From Clostridiaceae bacterium (GTDB taxonomy: Bacteria; Bacillota; Clostridia; Saccharofermentanales; UBA5734): DNA of 19,121 nucleotides. The first letter of the stretch is position 1. Each line of letters opens with the position of its first letter. Where the stretch lies: positions 1 to 19,121 of the forward strand of contig JAAYBY010000019.1 of assembly GCA_012729935.1 (NCBI GenBank), read 5' to 3'. Shown one piece after another: positions 7,884-15,232 of this stretch. A program made the position numbers and the translations under genes. Under the pieces are notes generated by a model. It was not told the origin of the DNA and ran no database searches. It saw nothing but the letters and a program-made list of their open reading frames with translations.

Positions 7884-8513
7884 ATGAAAAGCCATAGCCG
7901 CGCATGGGTACTGTTTGCTCTACTGGTTCTGATCTGGCAGACATTGCCGGGTGGTCCATTTAAATATTTTGCGGATATGGTTCGAGAAGGTGCCGGCAGG
8001 TCTGCTGAATGGCTGATAGCCAGTCAAGCCTGGCAGGCTGTTTTTGTTTATCTGGTTATTGCGATCATCTTGATTCTGCTGTTGGTCGTTGGCCGCCATA
8101 AAAATCAGTTGTACATTGCAGGAATCTGTTCATTGGCCACGCTGGTTCATCACCTGCTGTTGTGCATCCGGACCGGTCAGATCTACCCGGTATCACTGGC
8201 GATTGCCATCGGACTGGCTCTGGCATTGTTTTTTCTGATTGTCCGGGCGAAGAGTCCGGCTCTTTGGCTGTCTGACGCTTATGTTGTGTCGCTTTCCGTC
8301 TGGATGTTTCGCGAAGGTGTTCTGGCACCGGTTACCCGTCTTTTGTCAATGAATCAAAGTCCGGCAATTGAATGGTTGGGGTTGCCGGAACAATCGCTGG
8401 TCCGGAACTTGTCTGGTGTCTGGGGACTCCCGCTGATCGTGTGGCTGCTCATACCACTCGCAGGATCCATTCTGCCCCTCGTCTTTCTTTCGCAAGGCAG
8501 GAGCAGAGGATAG
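7884..8513 (+). CDS. Hypothetical polytopic membrane protein
   Basis: I do not recognise a named family. The 209-residue protein has about five or six hydrophobic segments (near residues 8-22, 48-68, 75-95, 100-120, 127-145 and 175-200) and ends with a short basic tail. Hydrophilic loops are short, so it probably lies entirely in the membrane. I chose ATG 7884 because GAGGTG precedes it by about 4-6 bases. An in-frame ATG at 7869 would add five residues but lacks an SD. It sits 32 bases upstream of ligA on the same strand and is probably co-transcribed. That says nothing firm about its role. Confidence 0.75.
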   Translation: MKSHSRAWVLFALLVLIWQTLPGGPFKYFADMVREGAGRSAEWLIASQAWQAVFVYLVIAIILILLLVVGRHKNQLYIAGICSLATLVHHLLLCIRTGQIYPVSLAIAIGLALALFFLIVRAKSPALWLSDAYVVSLSVWMFREGVLAPVTRLLSMNQSPAIEWLGLPEQSLVRNLSGVWGLPLIVWLLIPLAGSILPLVFLSQGRSRG

Positions 8514-8545
8514 AGATCTCAACCAGCAACAAGCGGAGGAATCGG

Positions 8546-10576
8546 ATGATGGATAGTCGGCAACAGGAAATGCCAATTCCAGATGATATCAGACGGCGTG
8601 CAGAAACACTGCGTGAGCAGATCAATTACCACAGCCATCTGTACTATGAATTGAATCAGAATGAAATCAGCGATGGTGCATTCGATGAGATGATGCGGGA
8701 ACTCCGATCACTGGAAGAACTCTGGCCTCAGATTCGGACAGAAGATTCACCAACAGTTCGTGTTGGTGGTAGGCCGGATCGTACATTCCGTGAAGTCCGG
8801 CATCGAGTCCCCATGCTGAGCCTTCAGGATGTTTTTTCTGAAGCTGATCTGCGGCTGTTTGTTCGTCGCATGCAAGGTGAAATCGAAAATCCGGCATTTG
8901 TTGTCGAGCAGAAGATAGACGGACTGTCTGTCTCGCTGCGATATGAGAACGGTCTGTTTGTACAGGCGCTTACCCGTGGCGACGGATCTGTTGGTGAGGA
9001 CGTCACCCATAATGTTCGCATGATTCAGGCTGTCCCGGCTGTACTTGCTGAGAAGATATCCGAACTGGAAATCCGCGGTGAGGTGTTTATGTCCTTCGAG
9101 GCATTTAATGCTGTTAATGAACAGCAGGAGATCAATGGAGGAAAGCAATTTGCCAACCCGAGAAATTGTGCTGCCGGAACACTTCGACAGCTGAATCCGT
9201 CTGTTGTTGCCGAACGTGGCTTGTCGCTGTATGTTTTCAACATTCAATCTGTCAGCGGACATGTGTTCGTATCTCATGCAGAAAGCCTGCAGTGGCTGGA
9301 AAAACAAGGATTCGCTGTTATTCCGGATTTTCAGGTCTGTCACGCTGAAGATGATGTCTGGGAAGCCATCGAATCGATCGGCTCCAAACGTTTTTCTCTG
9401 CCTTACGGGATTGACGGTGCTGTTGTTAAACTGGATCAGCTTGAAGATCGCGAACGCCTCGGTTCGACCAGTAAGGTGCCCCGCTGGGCTGTGGCCTACA
9501 AATATCCGCCCGAACAAAAAGAAACAAAACTGATTGATATATCGGTTCAGGTCGGGCGAACCGGCAGATTGACACCGATGGCTATTCTTGAACCGGTTCT
9601 TATTGCCGGAACAACAGTCAGTCGCGCCACGCTGCATAATCAGGACTTCATCGACCAGCTGGATGTCCGGATCGGCGATCGTGTGCTGATCCAGAAGGCA
9701 GGAGATATCATACCGGCCGTTATTTCGGTTGATAAGAACGCCCGTGGTCAATCGGTGCCGCGGTTCAGGCTGCCTGATCATTGTCCGGTCTGCCACGCAC
9801 CGACTGAACGCGATCCGGATGGTGCTGATGTTCGCTGTACCGGTGTCGACTGTCCTGCGCAGCTATCAAGACGCCTGATTTATTTTGCCTCAAAAGAAGC
9901 GATGAATATCGACGGGCTTGGACCGGCTACGGTTGAACAACTCATGGAAGCCGGCTATCTGGTACATTTAACGGATTTATATACGTTGCATCAGCATAGG
10001 GATGAGCTGATAAACAGCGGTTTGATCGGCAAAGAGAAGACGGTCGATAAACTGCTCGATGCGATTGACCGATCTCGAGAAAATCCGCTCGAACGGCTGA
10101 TCACCGGCTTCGGCATCCGCAACATCGGCAGGCAGGCGGCGCGATCACTGGTCAGAGTATTTAAAGATATTGATCAGCTGGCGGCAGCTGATATTGAATC
10201 ACTGACAGCCATACCGGATATTGGACCGGTCAGCGCAGAGGCCGTTGTTACATTCTTCAGACAGGATCAAACGGTCGATGTGCTGGAAAAACTTCGCATT
10301 GCTGGTGTCAATCTGTCCGCGGGTTCTGATGGTCGGATGCTCCCGCTGGCAGGGAAGACCTTTGTGTTGACCGGACAGCTGCCGAACTGGACAAGGGAAG
10401 AAGCACGCGAAATGATCGAAAGTGCCGGCGGTAAAGTAGCCGGGTCTGTCTCTCGAAAAACCAGTTATGTCGTCGCCGGAGAAGCAGCAGGCAGCAAACT
10501 CAGTCAAGCACAAAGCTTGTCTGTCCCGATTCTGGATGAAGACGGTTTACGCGCTTTGCTTATACAAGGGGATTGA
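8546..10576 (+). CDS. ligA: NAD-dependent DNA ligase
   Basis: LigA seals nicks in Okazaki fragments and repair patches, using NAD+ to adenylate its active-site lysine. The 676-residue protein shows all domains in order. These are the N-terminal Ia domain with the YYELNQNEISD block (about 33-43), the adenylation motif EQKIDG with K123, the OB-fold region (VGRTGRLTPMAILEPV), a four-Cys zinc finger (CPVC...C...C), helix-hairpin-helix repeats (for example FGIRNIGRQAARSL) and a C-terminal BRCT domain starting near LPLAGKTFVLTGQL. The start is set by GGAGGA 5 bases before ATG 8546. ATG 8549 is equally possible. The reading frame stays open upstream into the preceding gene, but that extension has no family similarity. 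The HAD gene begins 4 bases after its stop. Confidence 0.97.
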   Translation: MMDSRQQEMPIPDDIRRRAETLREQINYHSHLYYELNQNEISDGAFDEMMRELRSLEELWPQIRTEDSPTVRVGGRPDRTFREVRHRVPMLSLQDVFSEADLRLFVRRMQGEIENPAFVVEQKIDGLSVSLRYENGLFVQALTRGDGSVGEDVTHNVRMIQAVPAVLAEKISELEIRGEVFMSFEAFNAVNEQQEINGGKQFANPRNCAAGTLRQLNPSVVAERGLSLYVFNIQSVSGHVFVSHAESLQWLEKQGFAVIPDFQVCHAEDDVWEAIESIGSKRFSLPYGIDGAVVKLDQLEDRERLGSTSKVPRWAVAYKYPPEQKETKLIDISVQVGRTGRLTPMAILEPVLIAGTTVSRATLHNQDFIDQLDVRIGDRVLIQKAGDIIPAVISVDKNARGQSVPRFRLPDHCPVCHAPTERDPDGADVRCTGVDCPAQLSRRLIYFASKEAMNIDGLGPATVEQLMEAGYLVHLTDLYTLHQHRDELINSGLIGKEKTVDKLLDAIDRSRENPLERLITGFGIRNIGRQAARSLVRVFKDIDQLAAADIESLTAIPDIGPVSAEAVVTFFRQDQTVDVLEKLRIAGVNLSAGSDGRMLPLAGKTFVLTGQLPNWTREEAREMIESAGGKVAGSVSRKTSYVVAGEAAGSKLSQAQSLSVPILDEDGLRALLIQGD

Positions 10577-10580
10577 TCGG

Positions 10581-11405
10581 GTGAAACAGGACAAAGCTGA
10601 TTTTGACAGATTGAAGGAAGTCCGCTGCTGGCTTCTTGATATGGACGGAACCGTCACTTTGGGGGAAACCGCACTGCCGAACGCGTTCGCTTTTTTTGAT
10701 GCGATTTGTGAGCAGGATTATCTATTCATTACCAACAATTCGTCACACGATAAAAATCATTATGTGCGTCGTTTGAACCGAATCGGCTTTGCAACAGATG
10801 CAGCGCAAATCCTGACTTCGACGGACGCCTTGATCGCGTTTCTAAAAAGCAAAAATGAACCGCTTTGCGTTTTCCCGGTTGGCACGCCTTCCTTTGAAGC
10901 AGAGTTGTCACAGGGCGGTATTGCCATCACGCATGAGCGTGATCAGCAAATTGATTTTGTCATACTTGCTTTTGACACCACTTTGAATTATCAGAAACTG
11001 GATATTGCTTGTGATTACATCCGCAAAGGCACACCTTATCTGGCGACTAATCCTGATCGGGTCTGCCCGCTTCCGGATAACCGGGTTCTGCCGGACTGCG
11101 GTGCGCTGATCGCATATATGGAAACCTGCACAGGCAGAAAACCAGTGAGAATCGTCGGTAAGCCGGAAACAGATCTCATTGATCTTGTTTTGGCGGAGGG
11201 ATCCTATAAGCGTAGTCAGCTGGCGATGGTCGGAGACCGGCTGTACACAGACATTGAGGCGGCAAAACGGGCAGGAATCGTCTCTGTTCTGGTTCTCTCA
11301 GGCGAGACGAAGCGGGAAGACCTGACACAGAGTGAACAACCTGATTTTGTTTTTAAAGACATCGGTGAACTGGCGAGTGCTATCCTCCGGATTGGTGATC
11401 GTTGA
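10581..11405 (+). CDS. HAD-superfamily hydrolase, NagD/IIA type
   Basis: This is a 274-residue phosphatase of HAD subfamily IIA (NagD, AraL, phosphoglycolate phosphatase-like). Motif I is LLDMDGTV (D20, D22), motif II is FITNNSS, the subfamily-typical GKPE segment follows, and motif IV is MVGDRLYTDI. These enzymes remove phosphate from sugar phosphates or similar metabolites, and the substrate is unknown. I chose GTG 10581, four bases after the ligA stop, with AAGGGG about 9 bases upstream. Longer in-frame extensions would run inside ligA and lack similarity. The last 26 bases overlap the convergent DtxR-family gene. It is probably translated from the same mRNA as ligA. Confidence 0.9.
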   Translation: MKQDKADFDRLKEVRCWLLDMDGTVTLGETALPNAFAFFDAICEQDYLFITNNSSHDKNHYVRRLNRIGFATDAAQILTSTDALIAFLKSKNEPLCVFPVGTPSFEAELSQGGIAITHERDQQIDFVILAFDTTLNYQKLDIACDYIRKGTPYLATNPDRVCPLPDNRVLPDCGALIAYMETCTGRKPVRIVGKPETDLIDLVLAEGSYKRSQLAMVGDRLYTDIEAAKRAGIVSVLVLSGETKREDLTQSEQPDFVFKDIGELASAILRIGDR

Positions 11406-11787
11406 GTACATCGCGCAGCCAGGCAATCCATTTTTTTCGCGTTTCGGGGCTAATGACATGCTCCATTCGGCAGGCATCTTTTTCTGCTGTTTCAGCACTG
11501 ATGTCAAGGATGTCAGACAAAAATCGCTTGATCATCTGATGACGTTGAAGGACATCTTTGGCGTGCAGCCGACCCTCACTGGTCAGATGAATCAATCCAT
11601 AGGGTTCCTGATCGATTAATCCAAGCGTTCGCAGAATGTTCATGGCTTTGTTGACACTGGCCCGGGATACGTTTAGATGGCTTGCGATATCGACAGAACG
11701 AACAGCGTCGTGCTGTTCCGAGAGTGCGAGGATCGCTTCAAGATAATCCTCGTTGGCGGGTGTAAGGTGTGTTTCAGGTTTCATCAT
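11380..11787 (-). CDS. DtxR/MntR-family metal-dependent repressor
   Basis: This is a 135-residue regulator. A winged helix-turn-helix occupies about residues 10-72 (SVDIASHLNVSRASVNKAM is the recognition region). A dimerisation and metal-binding domain follows. There is no C-terminal SH3 domain, so the length is MntR-like. Likely metal ligands are D14, E17, H83, C106, E109 and H110. Asp/Glu at the start resemble MntR, whereas ACRMEH resembles the Cys-containing iron-type DtxR site. As the last gene after feoA, feoB and the Cys-rich protein, it probably represses the feo cluster when iron is sufficient (inference). The RBS GGGAG lies 5 bases upstream. The start overlaps the preceding gene by 14 bases and the 3' end overlaps the convergent HAD gene by 26 bases. 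Confidence 0.9.
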   Translation of the reverse strand: MMKPETHLTPANEDYLEAILALSEQHDAVRSVDIASHLNVSRASVNKAMNILRTLGLIDQEPYGLIHLTSEGRLHAKDVLQRHQMIKRFLSDILDISAETAEKDACRMEHVISPETRKKWIAWLRDVLNDHQSGG

Positions 11788-12058
11788 GTTGACTCCCGTC
11801 CGGTGCTGGTTTCGGACCGGTCTGTTTTATCTGGCCATAATAATGACAATTCCGACATTGGCTGCCTGGTGCGCATAACGAAGTGTGAGCACAGGACGCG
11901 GTGTCAGTACCATGGCAGGCTGATCGGTTTTTATTGGGATAAAACTGTCTGACTAATATCCAGACAGCGGCGGCAATCATCAGAAAAACGACAACATAAG
12001 GAGATATCATGACAATAAAGTCGATAATGGACATACATACCATGTAAATTCTGGACAT
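11774..12058 (-). CDS. FeoB-associated Cys-rich single-pass membrane protein
   Basis: This is a small protein of 94 residues with one transmembrane segment (about 11-38), a basic boundary (RQFYPNKNR) and a soluble tail with five cysteines and several histidines (C48, C56, C62, C68, C71). The arrangement matches the FeoB-associated Cys-rich family, whose members are usually only 50-60 residues, so this tail is long. Its role is unproven in general, and iron or redox handling at the FeoB pore is the usual suggestion. I chose ATG 12058 because AGGGG lies 7 bases upstream. A longer in-frame start at 12112 would overlap feoB and has no SD. It lies 40 bases after feoB and overlaps the repressor start by 14 bases. 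Confidence 0.75.
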   Translation of the reverse strand: MSRIYMVCMSIIDFIVMISPYVVVFLMIAAAVWILVRQFYPNKNRSACHGTDTASCAHTSLCAPGSQCRNCHYYGQIKQTGPKPAPDGSQHDET

Positions 12059-12098
12059 TTTCAAGCCCCTTTCAGAATAACAAAAAACAATGAGGATG

Positions 12099-14042
12099 TC
12101 AGCCAAGTCCAATCAGGCGTCCGGCCTGAAAAATGATGAATGACATCAACCAGGCGATTCCAGTCTGATATCCGACAGCCGCTAATGTCCATTTCCAGCT
12201 GTTCATCTCTCTCTTAATAGCACCGAATGCAGCCATACAAGGCATGTAGAGTAATGTAAAAACCATAAACGCGTAGGCTGATAAAGGTGTAAAAACTGAT
12301 TCGAGCCCACCCCCTGGAAATAAAATCTCCAGCGTTGCTACGACAGACTCTTTGGCGATCAGACCGGTCAGCAAAGCGACTGCTGCCTGCCAGCTGCCAA
12401 AGCCGAGTGGTTTCAGGACAGGTACAACAATCCGGCCGATCTGGCCAAACATGCTGCTGGCGCTGTCTGCGACCTGTTTGAGAGAAAATGAGAATGACTG
12501 CAGGAACCAGACAACGATGGACATTGCAAAGATGATCGTGCCGGCACGAATCAGAAAATCCTTGACCTTGTCCCACACATGCATGAACAACGATTTGCCG
12601 TCAGGAATGCGGTAGGGCGGAAGCTCAATCAAAAACGGGGCATCTTCCCCCTTGAGAACCGTCCGGCTGAGGACAAATGCAGAAAGGATGGCGATGACGA
12701 TCCCCAATAAATACATTGAGAATGTGACAAGACCTTTCTGGTTGGTAAAAAAGATACCGGCAATAAAGGCATAAATGGGCATCCGCGCGCCGCACGACAT
12801 AAAGGGTGTGATGATAATTGTCAAACGGCGATCTCGCTCAGAGTCCAGAGTGCGTGCTGCCATAACCGCGGGAACCGTACAGCCAAAACCCATCATCATG
12901 GGAATGAAACTGCGGCCGGACAAACCCAGTCTCTGAAAGATTTTGTCGGTGATGAAAGCCGCCCGGGCCATATATCCTGTGTCCTCCAGAACAGACAGGA
13001 AAATGAAGAGCAGCGTAATCTGCGGCAGAAACATCAAGATTCCGCCAACACCCTGCAAGATTCCGCCTATCAGGAGAGACTCTATCCAGGCAGGAGCTGC
13101 CGCCGCTGTCAGCCAGCTGGTAAACCAGGATGTCACGGTTTCGGAAAAGAAAATGTCCAGCCATTCAGTTAGCCGCCCACCCACGTTTTCATGAAATGTT
13201 ATCTGGAAAACGGTAAACATGACGATCAGAAATATCGGAATAGACCAGATGCGATGGGTCAGAACACGGTCGATCCGATCTGAGCGGGATAATGCCCCGC
13301 GCTGATGACTGTGTTTAAGCACCTGATCATGAATTTCAGCAGCCCTTCGGTACATCGCCTCTGTTTCCTGCTCAGTTTCCGCATCGAACGGGTGAATGAC
13401 AGCCGGATCGTGAATTCTGGTTGTTTCTGCCGGTTCTGATCCATACTGTGACATGTGTGCACGACAATGTAGATTTAAGTCCCCGCATGCAGATCGGGTA
13501 CGCCGGCCAAAACGTCTTCGACCACGGCGTCCTCGTCCTGGACAAAAATCGGATCGGCTGACTTGATAAACGGTGTCGATCAGATCATCGATTCCTTCAC
13601 CTTTCTTGGCTGAAATGGCAACAACCGGAACATTGAGCAATTCGGACAAACGGCGCAGATCAAGCTGGTCACCGTGACTGAGAATTTCGTCCATCATGTT
13701 AAGCGCGAGAATCATCGGCCGGCCCAGCTTTTTCAACTGGAGTGTCAAGTATAAATTGCGTTCAAGATTGGTTGCATCGATAATGTTAATGACGACATGC
13801 GGTGTTTCATCGACGATGTAGTTTCGTGTGATCGTTTCTTCGAGGGAATATGGGGACAGTGAATAAATACCCGGTAAGTCAATAACGGTGATTCCGCCGT
13901 TCGAGTGACGAACAGTACCTACTTTTTTTTCAACGGTGACACCCGGCCAGTTACCGGTTGATTGACGTGTCCCGGTCAGTCTGTTGAATAGTGTTGTCTT
14001 GCCGCTGTTCGGGTTGCCGACAAGTGCTACGTGTATACTCAT
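12099..14042 (-). CDS. feoB: Ferrous iron transport protein B
   Basis: FeoB is the GTPase-coupled Fe2+ permease of the cytoplasmic membrane. The 647-residue protein has G1 GNPNSGKTT (9-17), G3 DLPG (55-58), G4 NMMD (115-118) and a G5-like SAKKG (144-148). A spacer follows, then the two Gate regions. The first is near LEDTGYMARAAF (352-363) with GFGCTVPAV (385-393) and MSCGARMPIYAF (415-426). The second is near GLIAKESVVATLEILF (560-575), with a YMPCMA motif (599-604). About nine membrane segments are visible. The expected GDI/helical spacer after the G domain is replaced in part by an unusual Arg/Cys/His-rich stretch (about 167-200). The ATG overlaps the feoA stop by one base (TAATG), implying coupling. 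Confidence 0.95.
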   Translation of the reverse strand: MSIHVALVGNPNSGKTTLFNRLTGTRQSTGNWPGVTVEKKVGTVRHSNGGITVIDLPGIYSLSPYSLEETITRNYIVDETPHVVINIIDATNLERNLYLTLQLKKLGRPMILALNMMDEILSHGDQLDLRRLSELLNVPVVAISAKKGEGIDDLIDTVYQVSRSDFCPGRGRRGRRRFGRRTRSACGDLNLHCRAHMSQYGSEPAETTRIHDPAVIHPFDAETEQETEAMYRRAAEIHDQVLKHSHQRGALSRSDRIDRVLTHRIWSIPIFLIVMFTVFQITFHENVGGRLTEWLDIFFSETVTSWFTSWLTAAAAPAWIESLLIGGILQGVGGILMFLPQITLLFIFLSVLEDTGYMARAAFITDKIFQRLGLSGRSFIPMMMGFGCTVPAVMAARTLDSERDRRLTIIITPFMSCGARMPIYAFIAGIFFTNQKGLVTFSMYLLGIVIAILSAFVLSRTVLKGEDAPFLIELPPYRIPDGKSLFMHVWDKVKDFLIRAGTIIFAMSIVVWFLQSFSFSLKQVADSASSMFGQIGRIVVPVLKPLGFGSWQAAVALLTGLIAKESVVATLEILFPGGGLESVFTPLSAYAFMVFTLLYMPCMAAFGAIKREMNSWKWTLAAVGYQTGIAWLMSFIIFQAGRLIGLG

Positions 14043-14293
14043 TAGTCAGAATCCTGACGGGTATCAACCAGGATATCCCGTGCATCCTTTCTGCGAATAG
14101 ATAATGAATAATTGCGGATGTTGATTTCCATCGGATCACCAAGCGGCGCAAACTTTCGGACAATCAGCCAGGCCTCAGGCGTTACGCCCATCGCGATTAA
14201 CCGCTGTTTCAAACGGCGATCACCGCCGACCGAAACGATTCGGCCTGTATCACCCGGCTTCAACGCGCTTAATGGTTTAATGTCATCACTCAT
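14042..14293 (-). CDS. feoA: Ferrous iron transport protein A
   Basis: This is an 83-residue SH3-like cytosolic partner of FeoB. The FeoA features are the N-terminal LKPGDTGRIVSVGGD, the central LKQRLIAMGVTPEAWL and the later GDPMEINIRNYSLSIRRKDA. FeoA is thought to modulate FeoB GTPase or transport activity. The RBS AGGAG lies about 6 bases before ATG 14293. It is the first gene of the iron cluster, behind a strong promoter at 14339-14366, and its stop overlaps the feoB start. No second FeoA domain is present. Confidence 0.95.
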   Translation of the reverse strand: MSDDIKPLSALKPGDTGRIVSVGGDRRLKQRLIAMGVTPEAWLIVRKFAPLGDPMEINIRNYSLSIRRKDARDILVDTRQDSD

Positions 14294-14322
14294 GGCCTTC
14301 TCCTATGCAAAACTGCAGTAAA

Positions 14323-14338
14323 GTTAGATCTGGTTAAC
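14323..14338 (-). promoter_or_regulatory. Weak dyad near the feo promoter, possible metal-repressor site
   Basis: On the minus strand GTTA-N8-TAAC begins directly after the -10 element, about 35 bases upstream of feoA. The position suits a repressor, and TTAG/TAAC blocks recall DtxR-family operators, but symmetry is only four bases per half, so this is a weak call. Confidence 0.25.
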
Positions 14339-14366
14339 ATTTTACCGATCACATCAGCTTTGTCAA
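14339..14366 (-). promoter_or_regulatory. Promoter of the feo cluster
   Basis: On the minus strand a perfect TTGACA (14366-14361) is followed after 16 bases by TAAAAT (14344-14339), about 45 bases upstream of the feoA ATG. It starts just downstream of the terminator of the preceding minus-strand gene, so the cluster is transcribed separately. Confidence 0.65.
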
Positions 14367-14375
14367 GATCAGGGC

Positions 14376-14401
14376 AAAAAAAAACAGCCGTTCACTGGCT
14401 G
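14376..14401 (-). terminator. Rho-independent terminator after the HPr-like gene
   Basis: On the minus strand CAGCC-(7-base loop)-GGCTG is followed immediately by nine T residues (A-tract 14376-14384 on plus). The stem is short but the T-tract is strong. It lies 27 bases after the HPr-like gene's stop codon. Confidence 0.75.
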
Positions 14402-14428
14402 CCTCATCTTGATGGCCGAAGTGGAATA

Positions 14429-14677
14429 TCAGTTTCTGTGATTTAAATGGTGTTTTTTGATGAATGCCATAATCCGTTCGCAGTCTTCCGGATGCTCACA
14501 TTCGACAAACAGATTGATTTCTTCTGCCAGTTTCAGCAGATTGGAAAAACCGACCAATGCAGACAACATGCTGTCGGCTACCAGGCGGTCGCCCTCCTCT
14601 GTGACAAAAACCACATTACCCTTACAGGACTGCATCAAATGTGCGAATTCTTGAGTGATATCCTGATCTGTTGGCAT
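14429..14677 (-). CDS. HPr-like small protein (atypical, non-PTS)
   Basis: This is an 82-residue protein. The segment GNVVFVTEEGDRLVADSMLSALVGFSNLLKLAEEI, followed by a Cys/His-containing strand and a final helix ending MAFIKKHH, recalls HPr-like folds in Firmicutes that lack the phosphorylated His15. I see no HPr active-site GxHxR motif, so a PTS phosphocarrier role is unlikely. The function is unknown. The start is set by AAAGGAGG 5 bases before ATG 14677. The same frame stays open further upstream, but the extension is not family-like and lacks an SD. The gene is monocistronic, with its own promoter and terminator. Confidence 0.75.
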   Translation of the reverse strand: MPTDQDITQEFAHLMQSCKGNVVFVTEEGDRLVADSMLSALVGFSNLLKLAEEINLFVECEHPEDCERIMAFIKKHHLNHRN

Positions 14678-14728
14678 GGATGCCTCCTTTCCCATAAAAA
14701 ATTGAATCTTTGCGTTTTTCAAGGCTCT

Positions 14729-14757
14729 ATTGTACACTAATGCAATGAAAAGGTCGA
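14729..14757 (-). promoter_or_regulatory. Candidate promoter of the HPr-like gene
   Basis: On the minus strand TCGACC (14757-14752) and TACAAT (14734-14729) are separated by 17 bases. The -10 is good and the -35 matches four of six bases. It lies about 50 bases upstream of the ATG. Confidence 0.45.
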
Positions 14758-14833
14758 GGATCAGCGGATCAATTCTATTACTTACACAAGTGTTGATCGC
14801 TGTTTCTGCACAATTGACAAAGGATGATGACAT

Positions 14834-15229
14834 CTGATACTTTTTATCATCAGTCTTATACTCAGCCTGATCCTGGCAGCCGCTCTGTTTGTTCTTCTGA
14901 CACGCTGCCTGCAAATCAACTGGGAACGAAAAAACAGACACCCGCTGAGTTTTCTGATGCCTGTTTTACTAACAGTCGCTCTTCTTTTTATCAGTATCAC
15001 CCTGTCGATTCCCTGCCTGCTCGATTCAGTATCTGTCCTGACACGCAACTATTCCATTGAAGAGATCAGTCTTCAGGAAGAGCAGCTGGGTCGAACCGCT
15101 ATTCAGGCAGATAACCAGACTTTCCATTACAATCCGGCTCAGTTTACGTTCAAAGCCGGTCAGATCTATCGGATAACCTATACGCCACGCAGTCGATTCA
15201 TCATCGACATCATGGAAGTGACGGATTAA
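14834..15229 (+). CDS. Hypothetical membrane protein with non-standard or displaced start
   Basis: The frame encodes two membrane segments, about 14837-14898 and 14957-15020, separated by a basic loop containing NWERKNRHP, and then a soluble C-terminal domain ending KAGQIYRITYTPRSRFIIDIMEV. The first conventional ATG in frame is 14957, which would cut off the first membrane segment and its basic loop. The frame is closed by TGA at 14828, and no ATG, GTG or TTG lies between there and 14957. I place the start tentatively at CTG 14834, about 9 bases after AAAGGA. A one-base frameshift from ATG 14824 is the other explanation. I do not recognise the family with confidence. The Cof-type HAD gene starts 4 bases after its stop. 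Confidence 0.6.
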   Translation: MILFIISLILSLILAAALFVLLTRCLQINWERKNRHPLSFLMPVLLTVALLFISITLSIPCLLDSVSVLTRNYSIEEISLQEEQLGRTAIQADNQTFHYNPAQFTFKAGQIYRITYTPRSRFIIDIMEVTD

Positions 15230-15232
15230 TAC

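Noticed and set aside
8372..8545. Upstream extension of the ligA frame by 58 codons
   Set aside because: It lies within the 3' end of the membrane-protein gene, has no ligase similarity, and a strong GGAGGA sits just before ATG 8546.
8747..9796. 349-codon minus-strand ORF antisense to ligA
   Set aside because: It is the reverse shadow of the ligase gene, with no recognisable domain and no SD evidence.
10467..10580. Upstream extension of the HAD frame into ligA
   Set aside because: It would translate ligA's BRCT end in another frame. HAD similarity starts after GTG 10581, which has a reasonable SD.
14678..14941. Longer start for the HPr-like gene
   Set aside because: The extension covers the promoter and the AAAGGAGG SD and has no family-like sequence.
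14824..15060. 78-codon plus-strand ORF starting at ATG 14824
   Set aside because: Its composition is not protein-like and it overlaps a better membrane-protein frame. It matters only as a possible source of the start codon by frameshift.
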